Below, piece by piece: positions 24,620 through 37,139 of a stretch of DNA of 64,000 nucleotides. The stretch's first letter is position 1; every line of letters starts with the position of its first letter. The notes beneath the pieces were generated by a model, which searched no databases, had not been told where the DNA came from, and saw only the letters and a list, made by a program, of their open reading frames with translations. The DNA is from Lepisosteus oculatus (lineage: Eukaryota; Chordata; Actinopteri; Semionotiformes; Lepisosteidae), in NCBI RefSeq assembly GCF_040954835.1, contig NC_090703.1:7373001-7437000 (forward strand), in the 5' to 3' direction. Position numbers and translations under genes: made by a program.

Positions 24620-27600
24620 ACAGCAACCCCTGCGTCTTCAAGGTGTTGGAATCTCATTCTCCCCATGTGAGGTTTCAGGAAAAATGCAAATGGAAATTCC
24701 AGATTGGATGGGTTTGTAATGCTAATAACGAACTGGATTTCTGTAAAAAGTGCTTTTATGTGGAAAAAATAAACGACAGCCTCGCATATGTAACTGCATT
24801 TAAAAATACTGCAACCCTGGCTAGGTGTCCTAGCAGACCGTCTCCAGCACTGACAGTACTGCACTCATTGCCAAGGGACACACTAGTATCCTGTAGCTGG
24901 CCGGATGTAACCAGATGTGCAGCTTTGCAGGTCCTAATTGCAGTCTGGGCAAAAAAATTATTGGCGGCAGCAAGCCATACTTCTGTATAAAGATTCTGTC
25001 ATCCTACCGGAAATTCGAGTGGAATGGAGGAAATTGTTACAGCTAATAGCTTCCCTCTGAACATGAAGTCTGTTCTCTGTGCTTTAAAAAAACTACTCTT
25101 CTTTGAGCCTATCAAATAGCCTGACCATGCTCTCAGATCTCTACTAATAACAGGTAAGCAACTTGCACATGTGTGTACCACTCTTGAGACAGGGCAGGCC
25201 TTATCTCCAGCACTTCCAGTCCCTAATAAAGGCCTGTCTTCCCGTATTAACTGGTGAAGCCTTCCGTTCAGCTGTAACACAGCGTCCCTGTTGAACTGAC
25301 ACAGAGCAAAGCAATTACATTCAACTCTCAGGCCCATGAAGACAGACGTTCATAGTCTCAGTGATTAAGCAAGGAAGGGAGAGAGTAAAAGGGCTGATTG
25401 CATCAAAGTGAAGGGGTCAGAATGGGTTTCAGGGAAATTGTCTGGTTAATCTAGGGAACAGATGCTGGCCTCCCAACTTCTTTTTCCAAAAGCTGGGTGT
25501 GATTAACTCTTCTCAATTTTGTTTACTACCACAGCACGTGCCCAATATTTCTCAGGGTTGGAGTGCTGACTGTCAATAAAATAGTCGACATTTACAAAGA
25601 GACCAGGATTAATGCTGTGAAGGATCAAATGAGCGCAGGGTGGAAAGTGTTGCTGATATCCAGGAACTTTAATATTGTGTGACTTGTGGGTAAAACAAAT
25701 AAGGTGCTTCAGCTGCTGTTGAGGACACCTTGTGGCTGCCTGTGTTTGACAGGCTGTTGGGGAAGCAGCTCTTCCCCCTCCTTCTCTTCCAACACGCCCT
25801 GTGCCTGCATGTGCAGCGAGGGGCTCTAGTCGACCCTCTAGCCTGGGATTAGCTGCTTTAGTGGCAGAGGATCTGAAGGCTGTAGGCGGGAGGTCTGGGT
25901 ATTTTTGCTGGCTCCAGCTGAATGCCACCCTGATCTCTCACACAAACAGTGCTCCTCAAGGCCGTCGGCCACCTGGGAGACACCTGTGGGCCCTTAGCCA
26001 TATTAATTCCAGCTAGCGGCCTCCCCCTCCCAGCTCCCTGCCTCTCTGCTCCACCCTGCTAGCAGTGGTCTGGCCAGAGGTGCTATCCTGTCTCCCACAA
26101 TGCATAGAGCCACACGGGCCCTGCACAACCCCACTGTGACTGTAGATTACTGGCTGGGGCTCTTATGAAAACCTGCTTACTTACCAGCTTTCTGACTGAT
26201 TGCTCTAGGGCTCAAGGCCCTTGCTAACAGGAGACCCTATTGTTACTATCCAGTTGTTTCTTGTAGGTTCCTAAGGAGCCACATTCAGGATTTGGCCTCT
26301 GCGTGGTGATTGTGTGCCTTCAGATTTTAACAGGTGTGTCGCTGTATTACGGAAATGGCACTCTCTGAGAAAAGGGTGAGCTGGAAACGGGAGGGATACT
26401 TCTGTCCATTGTGGACATTAGGTCCAGGTACACTGAAGAGTCCTCTGCTGAAAGGGAGCTGACCTTGTCTTCCCGGCCTTGAGGGTCTCTGTGAACACTG
26501 ACTGTTTAACGGCGCCTCAGGCCTGCCGTCTGCGGCGCTGCACGTCTCTGCCTCTGGTGGAAGTAGCCTCATTCCCCCCTGAAGGCTGGGAGAGAGCAGA
26601 GTAAAACACGGCCGCGTTTCCAGTTTCTATTTTTGTGCACTAAGCGTCTCTCCGTCTAGAGGCGGGGAAACGGAGCAGTTCGCGAGCGAGGCAGCCGTGC
26701 GCTGCCAGGGGTTAGTGTGTGGCCCACATCCGCTGTTCCTGACAGCCTCTGGATTTTGGGGAGCCCGGAGAATCTGTCCCTTTCCTGGAGGCCTTTCAGT
26801 AGAGCCCTTAATACGGCACTGACGCCTCTCTGGCGCGGGGCTCCCCCCCATCTGGTTTGACTTAGCTCTGATGGAAAGGCTGCCAGAAATAAAATGGGAC
26901 ATACCTCCTGTCTGAGAGCCGAAATGTCACTTGCGATTGCTCAGTGCGGTGCTGGGCTCTGCTCCTTCTCTTCCCTCTCTCTCTCTCTCTCTCTCTGTCC
27001 CTTTCTCCCGCTACGCCCCAGCTTCGCTCTCCTTGCGCTTTTTTTTTTCCCCCTCTGTGGAGGATTAATAATAGTAATAATAATAAAGCCAAACCACTGT
27101 AAATATTCTGAAGAATTTTTATGGACTGCCATATGTAAATGTGGAGCCGTGGTAGATCATAAAAGAGCTGTGTCACATTTTTACTTTTCTAAAAAATCCG
27201 AAACCAGATGCCGAGAGGGCCCCTGGGACCGGTGTGTGTGTGTGTGTGTGGGGGGGGGCTGGATGTCTAACGCCCCCCCTTCAAGTGGTGTTATGTTAGA
27301 GCTCTCTGGGCTCACTTCATTATACGCTCGTTATTGAGGTGTTTTTATGTGGTCTGGGCAGGCCTGACCAGCACAAAGAGCGCTCTCTCCGCACCCCTAC
27401 AAGAGAACTTCAATTAAAGTATTGGGTTTCATGTGTGACATGAGTGCTGGTATGAAATGTAGACCTGTGAAAAAGGATACTTAGCACCAAATCAACTTTT
27501 ATGACAGTAAATTATACGCCACGGTTTTTTTTTTCCTTGCATTTTTACAGGCCGCCTGTTTAATTCTGGAGGGGCACGGGAGACCCCTGGAGGCTTGTAA

Positions 27601-27985
27601 CCATGGAGAGTACGTTCAGCTAAAGGTTCAGCATTCCCGCTTTTCTCCGGAAAAGGGGGACCTTTTTGAAAGACCCGATTCTTTTGTCTTCCTCTGGGTC
27701 TGTAATCCTGTAATCTGAGATGGCTCTGAAGTGGCCTTAACGCCATTTCTCCCTGCTGTCTGTGCTGCTCACCTGGGCCCTGCAGCTGAACTGAAACCAA
27801 TCTTATTGATGGTGGTAGCTGATGCTGTGTTGAGACACATTTTTCTTCTGTTCTGGGTTACAAAGACACATCGCTTTTGTAGCTGATAATTTACCTGTGA
27901 CCCCTATTCTAAAATGGAGTGGGTCTGCGCTCGAGTACTACAGATTCTCCGATGTGGACCTGGCTGCATGACAGTATGAGATGAA
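24620..27985 (+). other. Intergenic sequence with simple repeats
   Basis: No gene found. There is a (CT)n run at about 26972-26997, an AATAAT-rich tract at 27066-27086, and a (GT)n followed by a G-run at about 27231-27259. The minus-strand frames here have no family resemblance. Confidence 0.5.
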
Positions 27986-27989
27986 ATCG

Positions 27990-28265
27990 GGCGGAGCAGA
28001 GTGGTGGCACTGTGGCTCAGGATCTGTGCCTGTGGGTGGAAGGTTGCCAGTTTGTATCCCGCGGCCGGCAGAGGAATCCTACTCTGTTGGGCCCTGAGCA
28101 AGGCCCTTAACCCCAACTGCTCCAGGGGTGCCGTATAAATGGCTGACCCTGCGCTCTGACCCCAAGCTTCTCTCCCTGTCTGTGGGTCTCATGGAGAGCA
28201 AATTGGGGTATGCGAAAAGACAAATTCTTAATGCAAGAAATTGTATAGGCCAATAAAGGGGGGAA
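27990..28265 (+). repeat. tRNA-derived SINE, near full length
   Basis: It begins GCGGAGCAGAGTGGTGGCAC and TGTGGCTCAGGATCTGTGCC (A box region). The decayed B box AGTTTGTATCCCGCGG follows, then TTGGGCCCTGAGCAAGGCCC, TTAACCCCAACTGCTCCAGG, CTCATGGAGAGCAAATTGGG and the terminus ATTGTATAGGCCAATAAAGG. The same 5' head occurs at 53447-53503, which shows that it is a dispersed family. Confidence 0.75.
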
Positions 28266-29214
28266 AAGAAGAAATGAGAGTCCAGAAGGACTGAGTGTCT
28301 GAGAGTGGAAGTGCTCTGTGAACCCTGGAGCAGTGCTGACTCCACCCAGCCAGTCCCAGGGTGGTATTCTGAGTGAGTGCGAGGACTGGCCTGGAGCCTG
28401 TTATCTGAGCCCACATCTGTTTTCACAATATTCCCCTGTCATGCCCACAGAGCTCAGAGGACTTTATTTATTGAGGTGTCAGTATTTTATATCCCTGCAG
28501 TCGCAGGTTAGTGAGGGCCGCAGGAAGGCGTGAGGGAGTAGGGGCAGAAGTAAAGAGTTATTGCCCGCAGTGGGAGGCAGTGACCAGCTCGTGACTCGCG
28601 CACCGAGACAGGAGAGCCACGCAGCTTCACCTCAGCTGGAGAGATGAGGGTGGTGTTTTTTTCCAGACCAAGAAAGCCAGCCAGTGTTAGTGAATTGCAT
28701 TGATTCGGAAAACATGCAATTAAGCAGGGTTTGATCCAAAGCCCGTCAAACAAACAGAGTTTTCCTAGGAGCACAATGCACGGGAGAATTAAAACAACAT
28801 TCACCTCCTGGACAAATCCAGAGTGAGGTGGTAAAAATGAGTGTCAGATGAAACAGAGAAAGGGCTCCGGCATTAGCTGATGAGTAAACCCTCATTCTGT
28901 CCATTCATAGTGGTTTTCAGTCCCGACCATCTCCTGTCAGCTGATTGGAGAGTCTTTTTGTCACATTAATGCTAAATTTTACCATGGTGAAAACCTATAG
29001 ACGGACCAAGGAACTACTGTACTGAACTGCATGCCAGCTGCAAAAATAACAGGGAAGAAAACCTGCTTCTATAGCATGACAAGATGGAATGAATACGTTT
29101 GTAGGAGATGCTAGGATGGGAATAACTAAAGTCAGAGCTCAGTGAAGAAAGTCATACAGCAGTGAAGCAATAAAGGGCCAGACTGTGAGGGTCTGTGAGC
29201 CTGTGGGAGCTAAT
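28266..29214 (+). other. Intergenic sequence, nothing recognised
   Basis: About 950 bp with no gene, no repeat that I recognise and no simple-sequence array. Confidence 0.45.
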
Positions 29215-29440
29215 TGGAGATTTGCTTTGAGCTGTGAACCCTTTACCAGAGGATTGTGGGTTCAAGTTCAGACACAGACACTGCTGTTATATCCTTCAGC
29301 AAAACCCATGCCCAGATTGCCTCAGTCCACCCAGCTGTAAAAATGTCTACCTGGATTTACTGGGGGGGGGGGGGGTAAATCTTCACCAGGTGTCAGCAAA
29401 GAGTTTGATCCCTCAATGCTAAAGAAACAGGGGCTAACTA
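29215..29440 (+). repeat. tRNA-derived SINE (decayed)
   Basis: The B box GTGGGTTCAAGTTCAGAC is followed by CCTTCAGCAAAACCCATGCC, then CTCAGTCCACCCAGCTGTAAAAATG. This last part matches the common fish tRNA-SINE body with CCAGCTGTAAAAATGGGTA. A 13-14 base G-run at 29361-29374 interrupts it. Confidence 0.55.
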
Positions 29441-31870
29441 CAGCCCTGCAAGTCACCAGAAGTCATGAAAAGACTTTTACTTGAACTAAATCACTAGCCT
29501 GGGCAGCTGCCAAGCTTCACTCTAACAAAGGGTGGTGTTTTCATGCTTAACTGGAGGAACAGGTACTGCACAGCTTACTGAAAGTCTTCATTTTTCCAGA
29601 AGGCTTGTGTCTGACTCGACACCTGGGAAGTTACGGGTCCGTATTTTCTTTGCCTTAGCCTAAGGTTTAAACTGCTTTTCCTGTCAGAGATGGAAGACCG
29701 AGACAGGAAGCCTGAATGACACTCCATCACAACAGATCAATTGTTCTCCTGCTCCGTCTGGATTCCTGGAACTGGCTCTGCTCTGGATTGCTGTAAAACC
29801 CAGTCTCCTGTTAGAGTCTGTGCACGCGTCTGTCTGTGCCTTCGCGTGTTTCACTGCTTTAGACATTACAATCTTCTTCTGCCGCAGTTTCCCAGATGGG
29901 CTTGGGTCAGTTTGGCTGGCTGACACAGAAGTGGCCAGGCTGTAGATTATTTGGATGTGCTGTTCGGATGTCCGGTGAATAAAGATCAATGAATTTCGCG
30001 ATGCCGTTGCTTGAATTAAACACCGGCCAGCTTGTCACCCAGGTCGCCGTGTCTCTCGGCTCAGTGCATTCACCCCATTTTCAAACAAAACATTCTTCTG
30101 GTATGAGATTTTAAAAAATGGGGTAGCTTTGTCGTTTTGTTTTGTAGGTTATTCTTGGAGCTCAGCTGTCACCCTCTCCACCAACACTCCCTCTTGCTCT
30201 GCTCCGGGCCTGGGAAAGGTTTCTTTCTGCGAACGCTGCCTTCCAGCAGCCACAGCAAATGAGGACAGTTGTGAAAACAGGGAAGCACAACAAATCACTG
30301 TGCAGCGCTGCAGTCATGCCAGCCTGAGCTCCGGGTCTAAATTGCTTTACCAAAAATGCCCATCTAATCCTAAAGAAAATACCTGTACCCCCCAAAAAAA
30401 ATCGAAGAAAGAAAGAAAAACAAATAAGAGGGTGATTGGCAGGAGTCTGACATCGCTCTCAAGCGAGGTCTCAGATCTCCGGAGATTATCGGGCTGGGCG
30501 GAGAGGGAGGGCAGTAAGTGTGGGGCCCAGGGTTAGAGCCTTGCTTAATTCCCACTCTGCTCCGGGCGACCCAGGTTAAAAGAGTGTAAAAAAAATTGTC
30601 CAGTACGGGGCAAAGGGCTTTTGGTTTGTCACTTTTTGGCTCAGAGAGCGAGCGCGAGAGGGGGACTTCATGTTGGGGGGGGAGGGGAGAGCCGGGGTTC
30701 AGCTCAGGCAGTCTCCGCCTCTCCTGTCTGAGAGGACAGCGCGCTGCTCTAGGCAAGAATTATTACGGCAAGCTCGACTCTTCTACCTTTACCTAACCAG
30801 GCCCAATGAAAGAACGGCCCATATTAAGGAGCTGCAAGGCAAAAAAAACCAAATTAACGTACTGAAGGAAATCGGTATTAAAGTACCTGTAATAAAAAAA
30901 CTGAAGCTCGGTATCTTTCCATCTGCTTCTCTAGTTTAATGTTTCAAAGTACCTTTAGTTATTAAAGGGCTCTCCCCACAGAACGGAACGATGCTGCAGT
31001 TAAATCTGGTCGACAGCACCATCATATTAGATTTCAAATAGGGTTTAATGTCTCGGAAAATGTTATTTTAGATAGCTAACTAGATTTGATTCACAGCTCT
31101 CTGTTGCGTGGACTGCCGTGTCTGGGCTTTCTGAAAACCGGATTTCTGCTGCCAGGGTGGGGGGTGTTGTCTGTGAAGGGGGCGTGTCAGTGCAGGCGTA
31201 TGTGGATGTATGCTGGAAGAGTGTGTGTGTGTGTGTGTGTCCTCTCTCACAGACCCCCTGACCCCTGCCCTGTTAGTCCAGCTGGTGTGGGAGCTCAGTA
31301 ATCTGACTCCCTGACCCCTGTAGGTCATCTGTCACTTTGTGCCGGAGGGAGAATGTGTTGGAGGGGAGCAGAAAGTGCCGTGAAGATTCATCGTTTCTCA
31401 AAGCAGGGGCTTTGGCAATACTGTAAATGCTATGGCCAGCAAAACAACTTGAATTCGAATCCGAGAGAGATCCATCTTGTAACTCCATCTTCGTCGCTTC
31501 AAGGCTGAAATGCAGGGATAGTCTGCCCTCTTCTGGGCAAATATAGTATTACACTGCAGGCTCTCGTCAGTGAGCGAAACAGTGAGGTTGGAGACTTTAA
31601 ATGTTCAAACTCTCAGTTTTGTTTGATTGTGACCGTTTTAAGATCTGGTTGTTTTGTAGTATTTTCCTTTACAGCCCTTTTACTTGGCTTCTTACTATGA
31701 AAAAAATCAAACAATCTGTGAGATGGTACAGCGAAACATTGTTGAAGGCTTTTCTTTAACATGGGTCAGAAAGACTGATATGATGGTGAGCCTTAAGGGA
31801 TAAAACAGTAAAGAGCATGTGAGTCGATGCATGTTTTGTTATCCTGTCTTTATTGTCTTATCTATGATAA
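29441..31870 (+). other. Intergenic sequence with short simple repeats
   Basis: No gene recognised. There is a (GT)n at about 31219-31240 and a purine-rich AAAGAAAGAAAAACAAATAAG tract around 30407-30427. Confidence 0.45.
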
Positions 31871-31879
31871 AGAATTGTT

Positions 31880-32005
31880 AACTTAGGGCAGTAGTGGTCA
31901 AACCTCTGGACTGACCCAGAAGGGGCACTACTGCTGTATTCTTGAGCAAGACCCTTCCTACAACTGTGCAAATGTAAGCTGATTTGGTTAAATAAGTAAT
32001 AATGA
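31880..32005 (+). repeat. tRNA-derived SINE fragment
   Basis: An A-box-like GCAGTAGTGGTCAAACCTCTGG is followed by TTCTTGAGCAAGACCCTTCC, ACAACTGTGCAAATGTAAGC and an AATAAGTAATAATGA end. This is the general layout of a fish tRNA SINE. The B box is not recognisable. Confidence 0.45.
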
Positions 32006-32089
32006 CATTAATCCATAGCACAGAAAACAGAAACAATGAAACAACACATCACTGTATCAGCATGGGTTTTCAAAACCATCATCTAGGGA

Positions 32090-32400
32090 AGAATGGACAG
32101 AGGCAGAGACAGCTCCAGTGGACAGGGAGATGGACAGAGACAGAGACAGCTCCAGTGGACAGGGAGATGGACAGAGGCAGAGACAGCTCCAGTGGACAGC
32201 GAGATGGACAGAGGCAGAGACTGCTCCAGTGGACAGGGAGATGGGCAGAGGCAGAGACAGCTCTGCTTGACAGAGAGATGGACAGAGGCAAAGACAGCTC
32301 CAGTGGACAGGGAGATGGACAGAGGCAGAGACAGCTCTGGTGGACAGGGAGATGGACAGAGACAGCTCCAGTGGACAGGGAGATGGACAGAGGCAGAAAT
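32090..32400. repeat. Minisatellite, 37-bp unit, about 8 copies
   Basis: Tandem copies of GATGGACAGAGGCAGAGACAG followed by CTCCAGTGGACAGGGA. Most units are 37 bp; the last units are shorter or diverged. Because 37 is not a multiple of three, the array is open in several frames on both strands. The encoded QRQRQLQWTGRWT-type repeats are therefore not evidence of a protein. Confidence 0.92.
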
Positions 32401-34650
32401 TGAGTTAGAGACAGAGCTGCTGACAGAGAGACAGTGGGGCTGGAAACAGACAAAGGGACAGACTTTTACATTATATTTTACCGAGGGGTGGGTCAGAGGG
32501 ACGGCGAGTCCTCTCTTCTCTGGACCTGCACTGAGGGACCAGAAGGAAGAGACGTACAGTGGCTGTCCAAACCCCTAAGGGCTCAGATACATCTGCTTCA
32601 CTTTCACCCCCATAACCTTGGGATTTGGAAAGAGGCACTTTTATGAGAAAGAGATGTAGGACCCCCGTGTTTTTAAAAGGCAGTTCCAATCCACATGGAC
32701 GTGTAATGTGGATGTTAAGAGCTTTGTGGAAGGGCCTTCAGAATTTAAGGTCTTTATTTGAAGCAGCTGGCTGAGAGACCAGGGCTGTGGAAGCAGGGGG
32801 AGTTGAAAGGTCAGGGCTAACACCAATCACGAGCTGCCTTTGATGCTGACACGTTACAGGCTGAGTGTACCACTCCACTCACGGAGTGAAGGTAGGGGGG
32901 GGGGGACTCCAGGGGACCCCCTTGTACTTGTAATCTTTATGGGCTCTCTAAACGTTTCTTTGAATCAGACTGCAAGAAGAAGGGAAACTCATTTTGTTTA
33001 AGTTGTGGAACCCATTACCATCAGTCACGTTAACCTTTTCAGACTGCATTTCTCTGGGCATCCAGGCGCTCAGGTATTTACAGTCCCCAGCTCCCCTCTG
33101 CTGTGGTCATGTACACTTCCCCTTCCCTGCTTTATTGGAACGTTTACGGCTGCTTTTAGAAGAAACGCATCCAGCAACCAGGCCTCACAGAAGGAGGGGG
33201 AACCTCCTATTTTGTTAAGGCAGCCAAACTGTTTTTCTGTTTACAGAATCCCAAGATGAGATACCTGATACAAAGGCCACCAATCTGAAAGCTTGCAAGA
33301 GAAATCTTTCAGCTTCTAAACCACAGATGAGTATGGCAGACCATATAGTACCTTCTGTAAGACGTACCTCATATTCTGCATCCATGGATACAGTCTTGTT
33401 AAGACTTCATTTTCATTTAGAGTCTTCATTCACATACTACATCTGACGTGATCTTGCTGTGATAGTCATGGGACTACTTTTGACATGATTCCATCAAAAT
33501 AAAGACCCAGATAAAAAATGCACAATGAAATCAGAGTGAAAAAGGGCAATATTTTTGTAATGTGAATTGAGTTGTATTTCATATTACTACTTCTCACCAG
33601 CTGGAGTGAAAGAGGTTGCACAGCAGGAATTAGCTGTGCATGAAGCCACTACACTCAATTCCTAAGGACCCTAATTGGGTCCGGTGGTGTCTGTAGCTCC
33701 AGCTGGAATTCCAGTAAAACATCCCTGAGCAGCTCGTTCCATTGCTCTGCGATCACAAAGCACCGCGGAGCTCTCTGCACAGTCTCTCGAGTCAGAATGG
33801 CTCCTGTTCGCATCCAGACAGTGGTCACCAAACACAGCACACCCTTGCTCTCCCACTGCTGCCACCAGCTGGTGAGTAAGCTTCATAGCAGCCCACGCCC
33901 CCTGACCTCCCTGCTCCCTGCAGCTGCGGGCTTGAGCAGCTCAGCGAACGGAGTGCTGGGGAGAGTGGGAGACAGTCCCATGTCTCTTTCATCCCTGCCA
34001 CAGGGGTGGGAGGATCACTAATGTGATGGCGCAGTCGCGGCCAGAGTCTTTGTGGGCACTGTGGGTGGTTACGGTGGATGTGAAACAGATGTGCCTCTGA
34101 CGGGAGTTGGCCTCCACTTTATTACCAAATTAACTGAGCCAGTGGAAGGCAATTAAAAACCAATTAGAATACAACGTGTTGCAAACAGATCTGCAGGGTG
34201 AAAACATGTGGTGCTAACCTTGTGCACAGAGACCACCTGCTTTACACAGCACTGCCAGGTGGCCGCAGCATGTTGCTGGGACAGTCGCTGGGACACAGCC
34301 CTGCTGCCCTGTGAGCAAGAGTGACAGTTTTCTGCCTTCTCCTGGCCCGCTCCTTATCAAACCTCACTCAGCCTCGTGGCTACCAAGTCACAGGAGTCTG
34401 ATGAGTAAAGCACACCTGCCTGAGGTCAAATCCTTTGCAGAGAAAAGCAATTTGAACAAACTGTTGCATCCCCCCCCCAGCCTCTCCCTCAAGCTCTTTA
34501 TTCTACATTCGGACTTTTCCAGTAAAGGCTTGTAAAACACAGCCAGACATATTGTTTTTGTGGTCTATTACTACCTTGTAGCCTGAGCATGTCAGATCTA
34601 GGAAGGCCTGGTCAGTACTGTAAAAGGGGGTATCTGAGGAAAAAGCAGGT
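32401..34650 (+). other. Intergenic sequence, nothing recognised
   Basis: No gene or repeat family recognised. There is a G-run at about 32896-32906 and C-run low complexity at 34470-34478. Confidence 0.45.
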
Positions 34651-34654
34651 TGCT

Positions 34655-35045
34655 GCTACAAGTTGGTGGACCAGTAGGTGGCGATCTCCCCTTGACCAGC
34701 ATTGTCCAACCAATGCCCAGGAATGGTAACTGTGGTATTGTCCTTTGAATGACATGTTAACCCGTGGTTCTGATTACTTCTGGTCACTAAATATCCCATG
34801 GTACTATTTGTAAGCATAGGGTGTTAACTGCAGTGCCGAGGCCAAATTCCACCTTAAGCATTTAAAACCTCCCTCAAGTTTACCCTTCACTCACCTGGCG
34901 AAGGACATTCTTGCGTCTCTGCTTGATCTGCTGCGCGGCGGAGCTGGTAAAGTCCCCCAGGTACGTGCTGCAGTTCATGGAGAGTGCTTTGGGATCCCCT
35001 GGTATGGAAAGCACTGCACAAATGCAAGGAATTACTCGTATTCTT
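34655..35045 (+). repeat. SINE3-like element, diverged copy lacking the 5S head
   Basis: The stretch starts near GTTGGTGGACCAGTAGGTGG, continues through GGTCACTAAATATCCCATGG, GAGGCCAAATTCCACC and CTTCACTCACCTGGCGAAGG, and ends AGAGTGCTTTGGGATCCCCT, then GCACTGCACAAATGCAAGGAATTACT. The order of blocks parallels the SINE3-like body at 23930-24436 but belongs to a different subfamily (3' end with AAATGCAAGGAATTA instead of GCGCTATATAA). Confidence 0.55.
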
Positions 35046-36639
35046 TTAGGATTCTGTCTGTTTTATCCTTTGCAGAACGAGCTGTAAAGCGAAGCCCGAG
35101 GTGTCTGAGAGTGTCTCCCAAGCAGCAGGTCACAGCTTCAAGGTGGCAGGAAGTCAGGATGGGGCAATAATCGAAGGACAGAGTCTGGCAGATCTGCAGT
35201 GTGATCAGACTTGAAGATCCTTTTCAGAATCAATGACTGTCTTATCTAAAAGAGCAAATTGCAGAGAGCTTGCTGAGGGGATGCTTACTGTGATAGTAAG
35301 ATATGGAAATAACCTGAAGGAAAAACATACAAATTCCACACAGAGAGTACCCCAGGTCTAGAACTGACCCCAGCAATGCTGACCACTGCACCTTATTATA
35401 TTATTAACATAAAGCTACATTTCAGCTTAATTTAGCTCATTGGTTTATAATAAATAATGTCATAATTAATAATATGTGTATAAATGCGATTTAATTTTCA
35501 CAAGGCCCCAAGTGGAGAGTAAGTGCCAGAAGGTGGCGCTGTTCTGTCACTTTTATGATCGAGCCGTTTAACGCCCGAAAAGGCCTGCCGTGGAGGTGGT
35601 TGTTACAACACAATTCACATAACGTGTTTGCGCTCGGTTAATGTACCTGCACATATTCTGAGTTATTCAAAATACAGGGGTGTTGCTGTACAATGGTAAG
35701 AGCAAATTAAAGCTGGCGTGCGAGAAGAAGCCATTCGCTTCTCGTTTGGCGGAAGAGCTCGTTCGGTTGGTTTTGAAAGAAGTCCAGGTATCGGTTTCAG
35801 CAATATGGCCGGGTAGTTTGTCCTACAGCCTGAGAGCCCTTTGAGTAGAAAAGTGTCTCCTCTTCCACCTCGTTTCCACTGGCTCGTGTTCCCCCAGCTG
35901 AAAACGACGTGTCATTTCGATGTGTGATTTCGCATACTCACCGTGTGCGAGAGGAGGGGATTTTTTAGACCATATATGTCTCATTTGCGACCATCGCACA
36001 GCCGATGCATAAACTATAAAACTATAAACTAGTTATCTGCTCGCACTTTCCTATGGTCCTTGATAGACCTCGCTCAACACGCTCTCGAGAAGGGAGGTCT
36101 GCATTTCGGAAGTTTATTCGTGTCGAGCGAATTCGTTTCTCCAGGAACATGCGCAGGGTCATGCTCGCCAGAGTTACAAAATGCACTAACACAGGTTTAG
36201 AAAAACCGTGTTTCTGGGCTATCATTTTTCCCCCCTTCCTTAGATAATCCACCCCACCTCTACCTGTATCATCTGTCAAAGCTGAGCACCGCGGTGCACT
36301 GTGGTTATTGTAGTCTCAAACGAGCTGCAAGTCAGCGCCTCAAATGGCAAGAGGATCGGGTAAAACTACATTTTCCGATCCGCGTTACTTACACTTTATT
36401 TGCATACGCATACCTTCTTAAGGCTTTCAAAAAAAAAAAAGAAAAACGCCAGAAAGTAGTTGTACTGCACAGGACCTAGGCGCATGTTAAGAGTTGGGCA
36501 GCCTGGATTTGACCAGAACTAAAGCGACCGTTTTGTCCTTTCCTTTTTCTGACTTGCTTGTCAACTTTCACGAATCTCTTTTACTTCCCTTTACGAGACC
36601 TAAACCTCAGTTGGGGCTCTTCCTTATTATGAGCCGCTG
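35046..36639 (+). other. Intergenic sequence upstream of prkch
   Basis: No gene found. The open frames around 36022-36279 (minus) and 36053-36247 (plus) overlap on opposite strands and show no family resemblance. Confidence 0.45.
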
Positions 36640-37139
36640 TCAGAAGCGCGACTGCACTTGACTAGCGCGGTATGATTGTGCACTGACAGCCGAAATCACA
36701 AGGGCTCTCTGGAGCGGCTGGGCAGTCTGCGCCTCACCGGGACGCTGGGCGTTGCAGCGGCGGAGGATGTGGAGCTCAGTGCGGTGTGGGTGAGCAGCTC
36801 AGCGCGGTCCTCACACCTGCTGGCGTTTTCTCATTCTCATAAGGCAAATCTTTTTAATCGGGCTACGGTACGTGACAAGAATGAAAGACCACTCGAAGAA
36901 GAAGAAGAAAACCTGAAGCTGATTGATGTTATTTCTCCCCGTTGTGTGTTTTCGCTTTTAACTGTTCCTTTGAGCTTTTTTATTTAATTTTAAACCGTTT
37001 AATTTTTTTTTTTTAAAAAAAGGCAACTTTTTAAAAAGTAACGCTGTCGGACATAATTGGGTGACGTTTTGTTTTCGTGCCGTCTTCTGTTTACGTTCTG
37101 ATCAGAGCAGATCGGAAGGCATTTAACCCGGTTTTCAGA
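36640..37139 (+). promoter_or_regulatory. Putative prkch promoter / 5'UTR region
   Basis: GC- and CpG-richer sequence around 36640-36830 precedes an AT-rich stretch and then the start codon. I see no clear TATA box. In the reading frame of the start codon there is a TGA at 37062-37064 and no ATG between it and 37140. The transcription start cannot be placed from sequence alone. Confidence 0.35.

Noticed and set aside
32079..32578. Overlapping frames of 124-161 codons on both strands
   Set aside because: They span the 37-bp minisatellite and owe their length to it.
36022..36279. Plus and minus frames upstream of prkch as an extra small gene
   Set aside because: Opposite-strand overlap, no recognisable motif, no evidence of splicing. 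Treated as chance frames.
37077..37139. Upstream extension of the prkch exon 1 frame from a GTG
   Set aside because: The extension has no ATG and is closed by TGA at 37062; the MKFNGY start matches the family.
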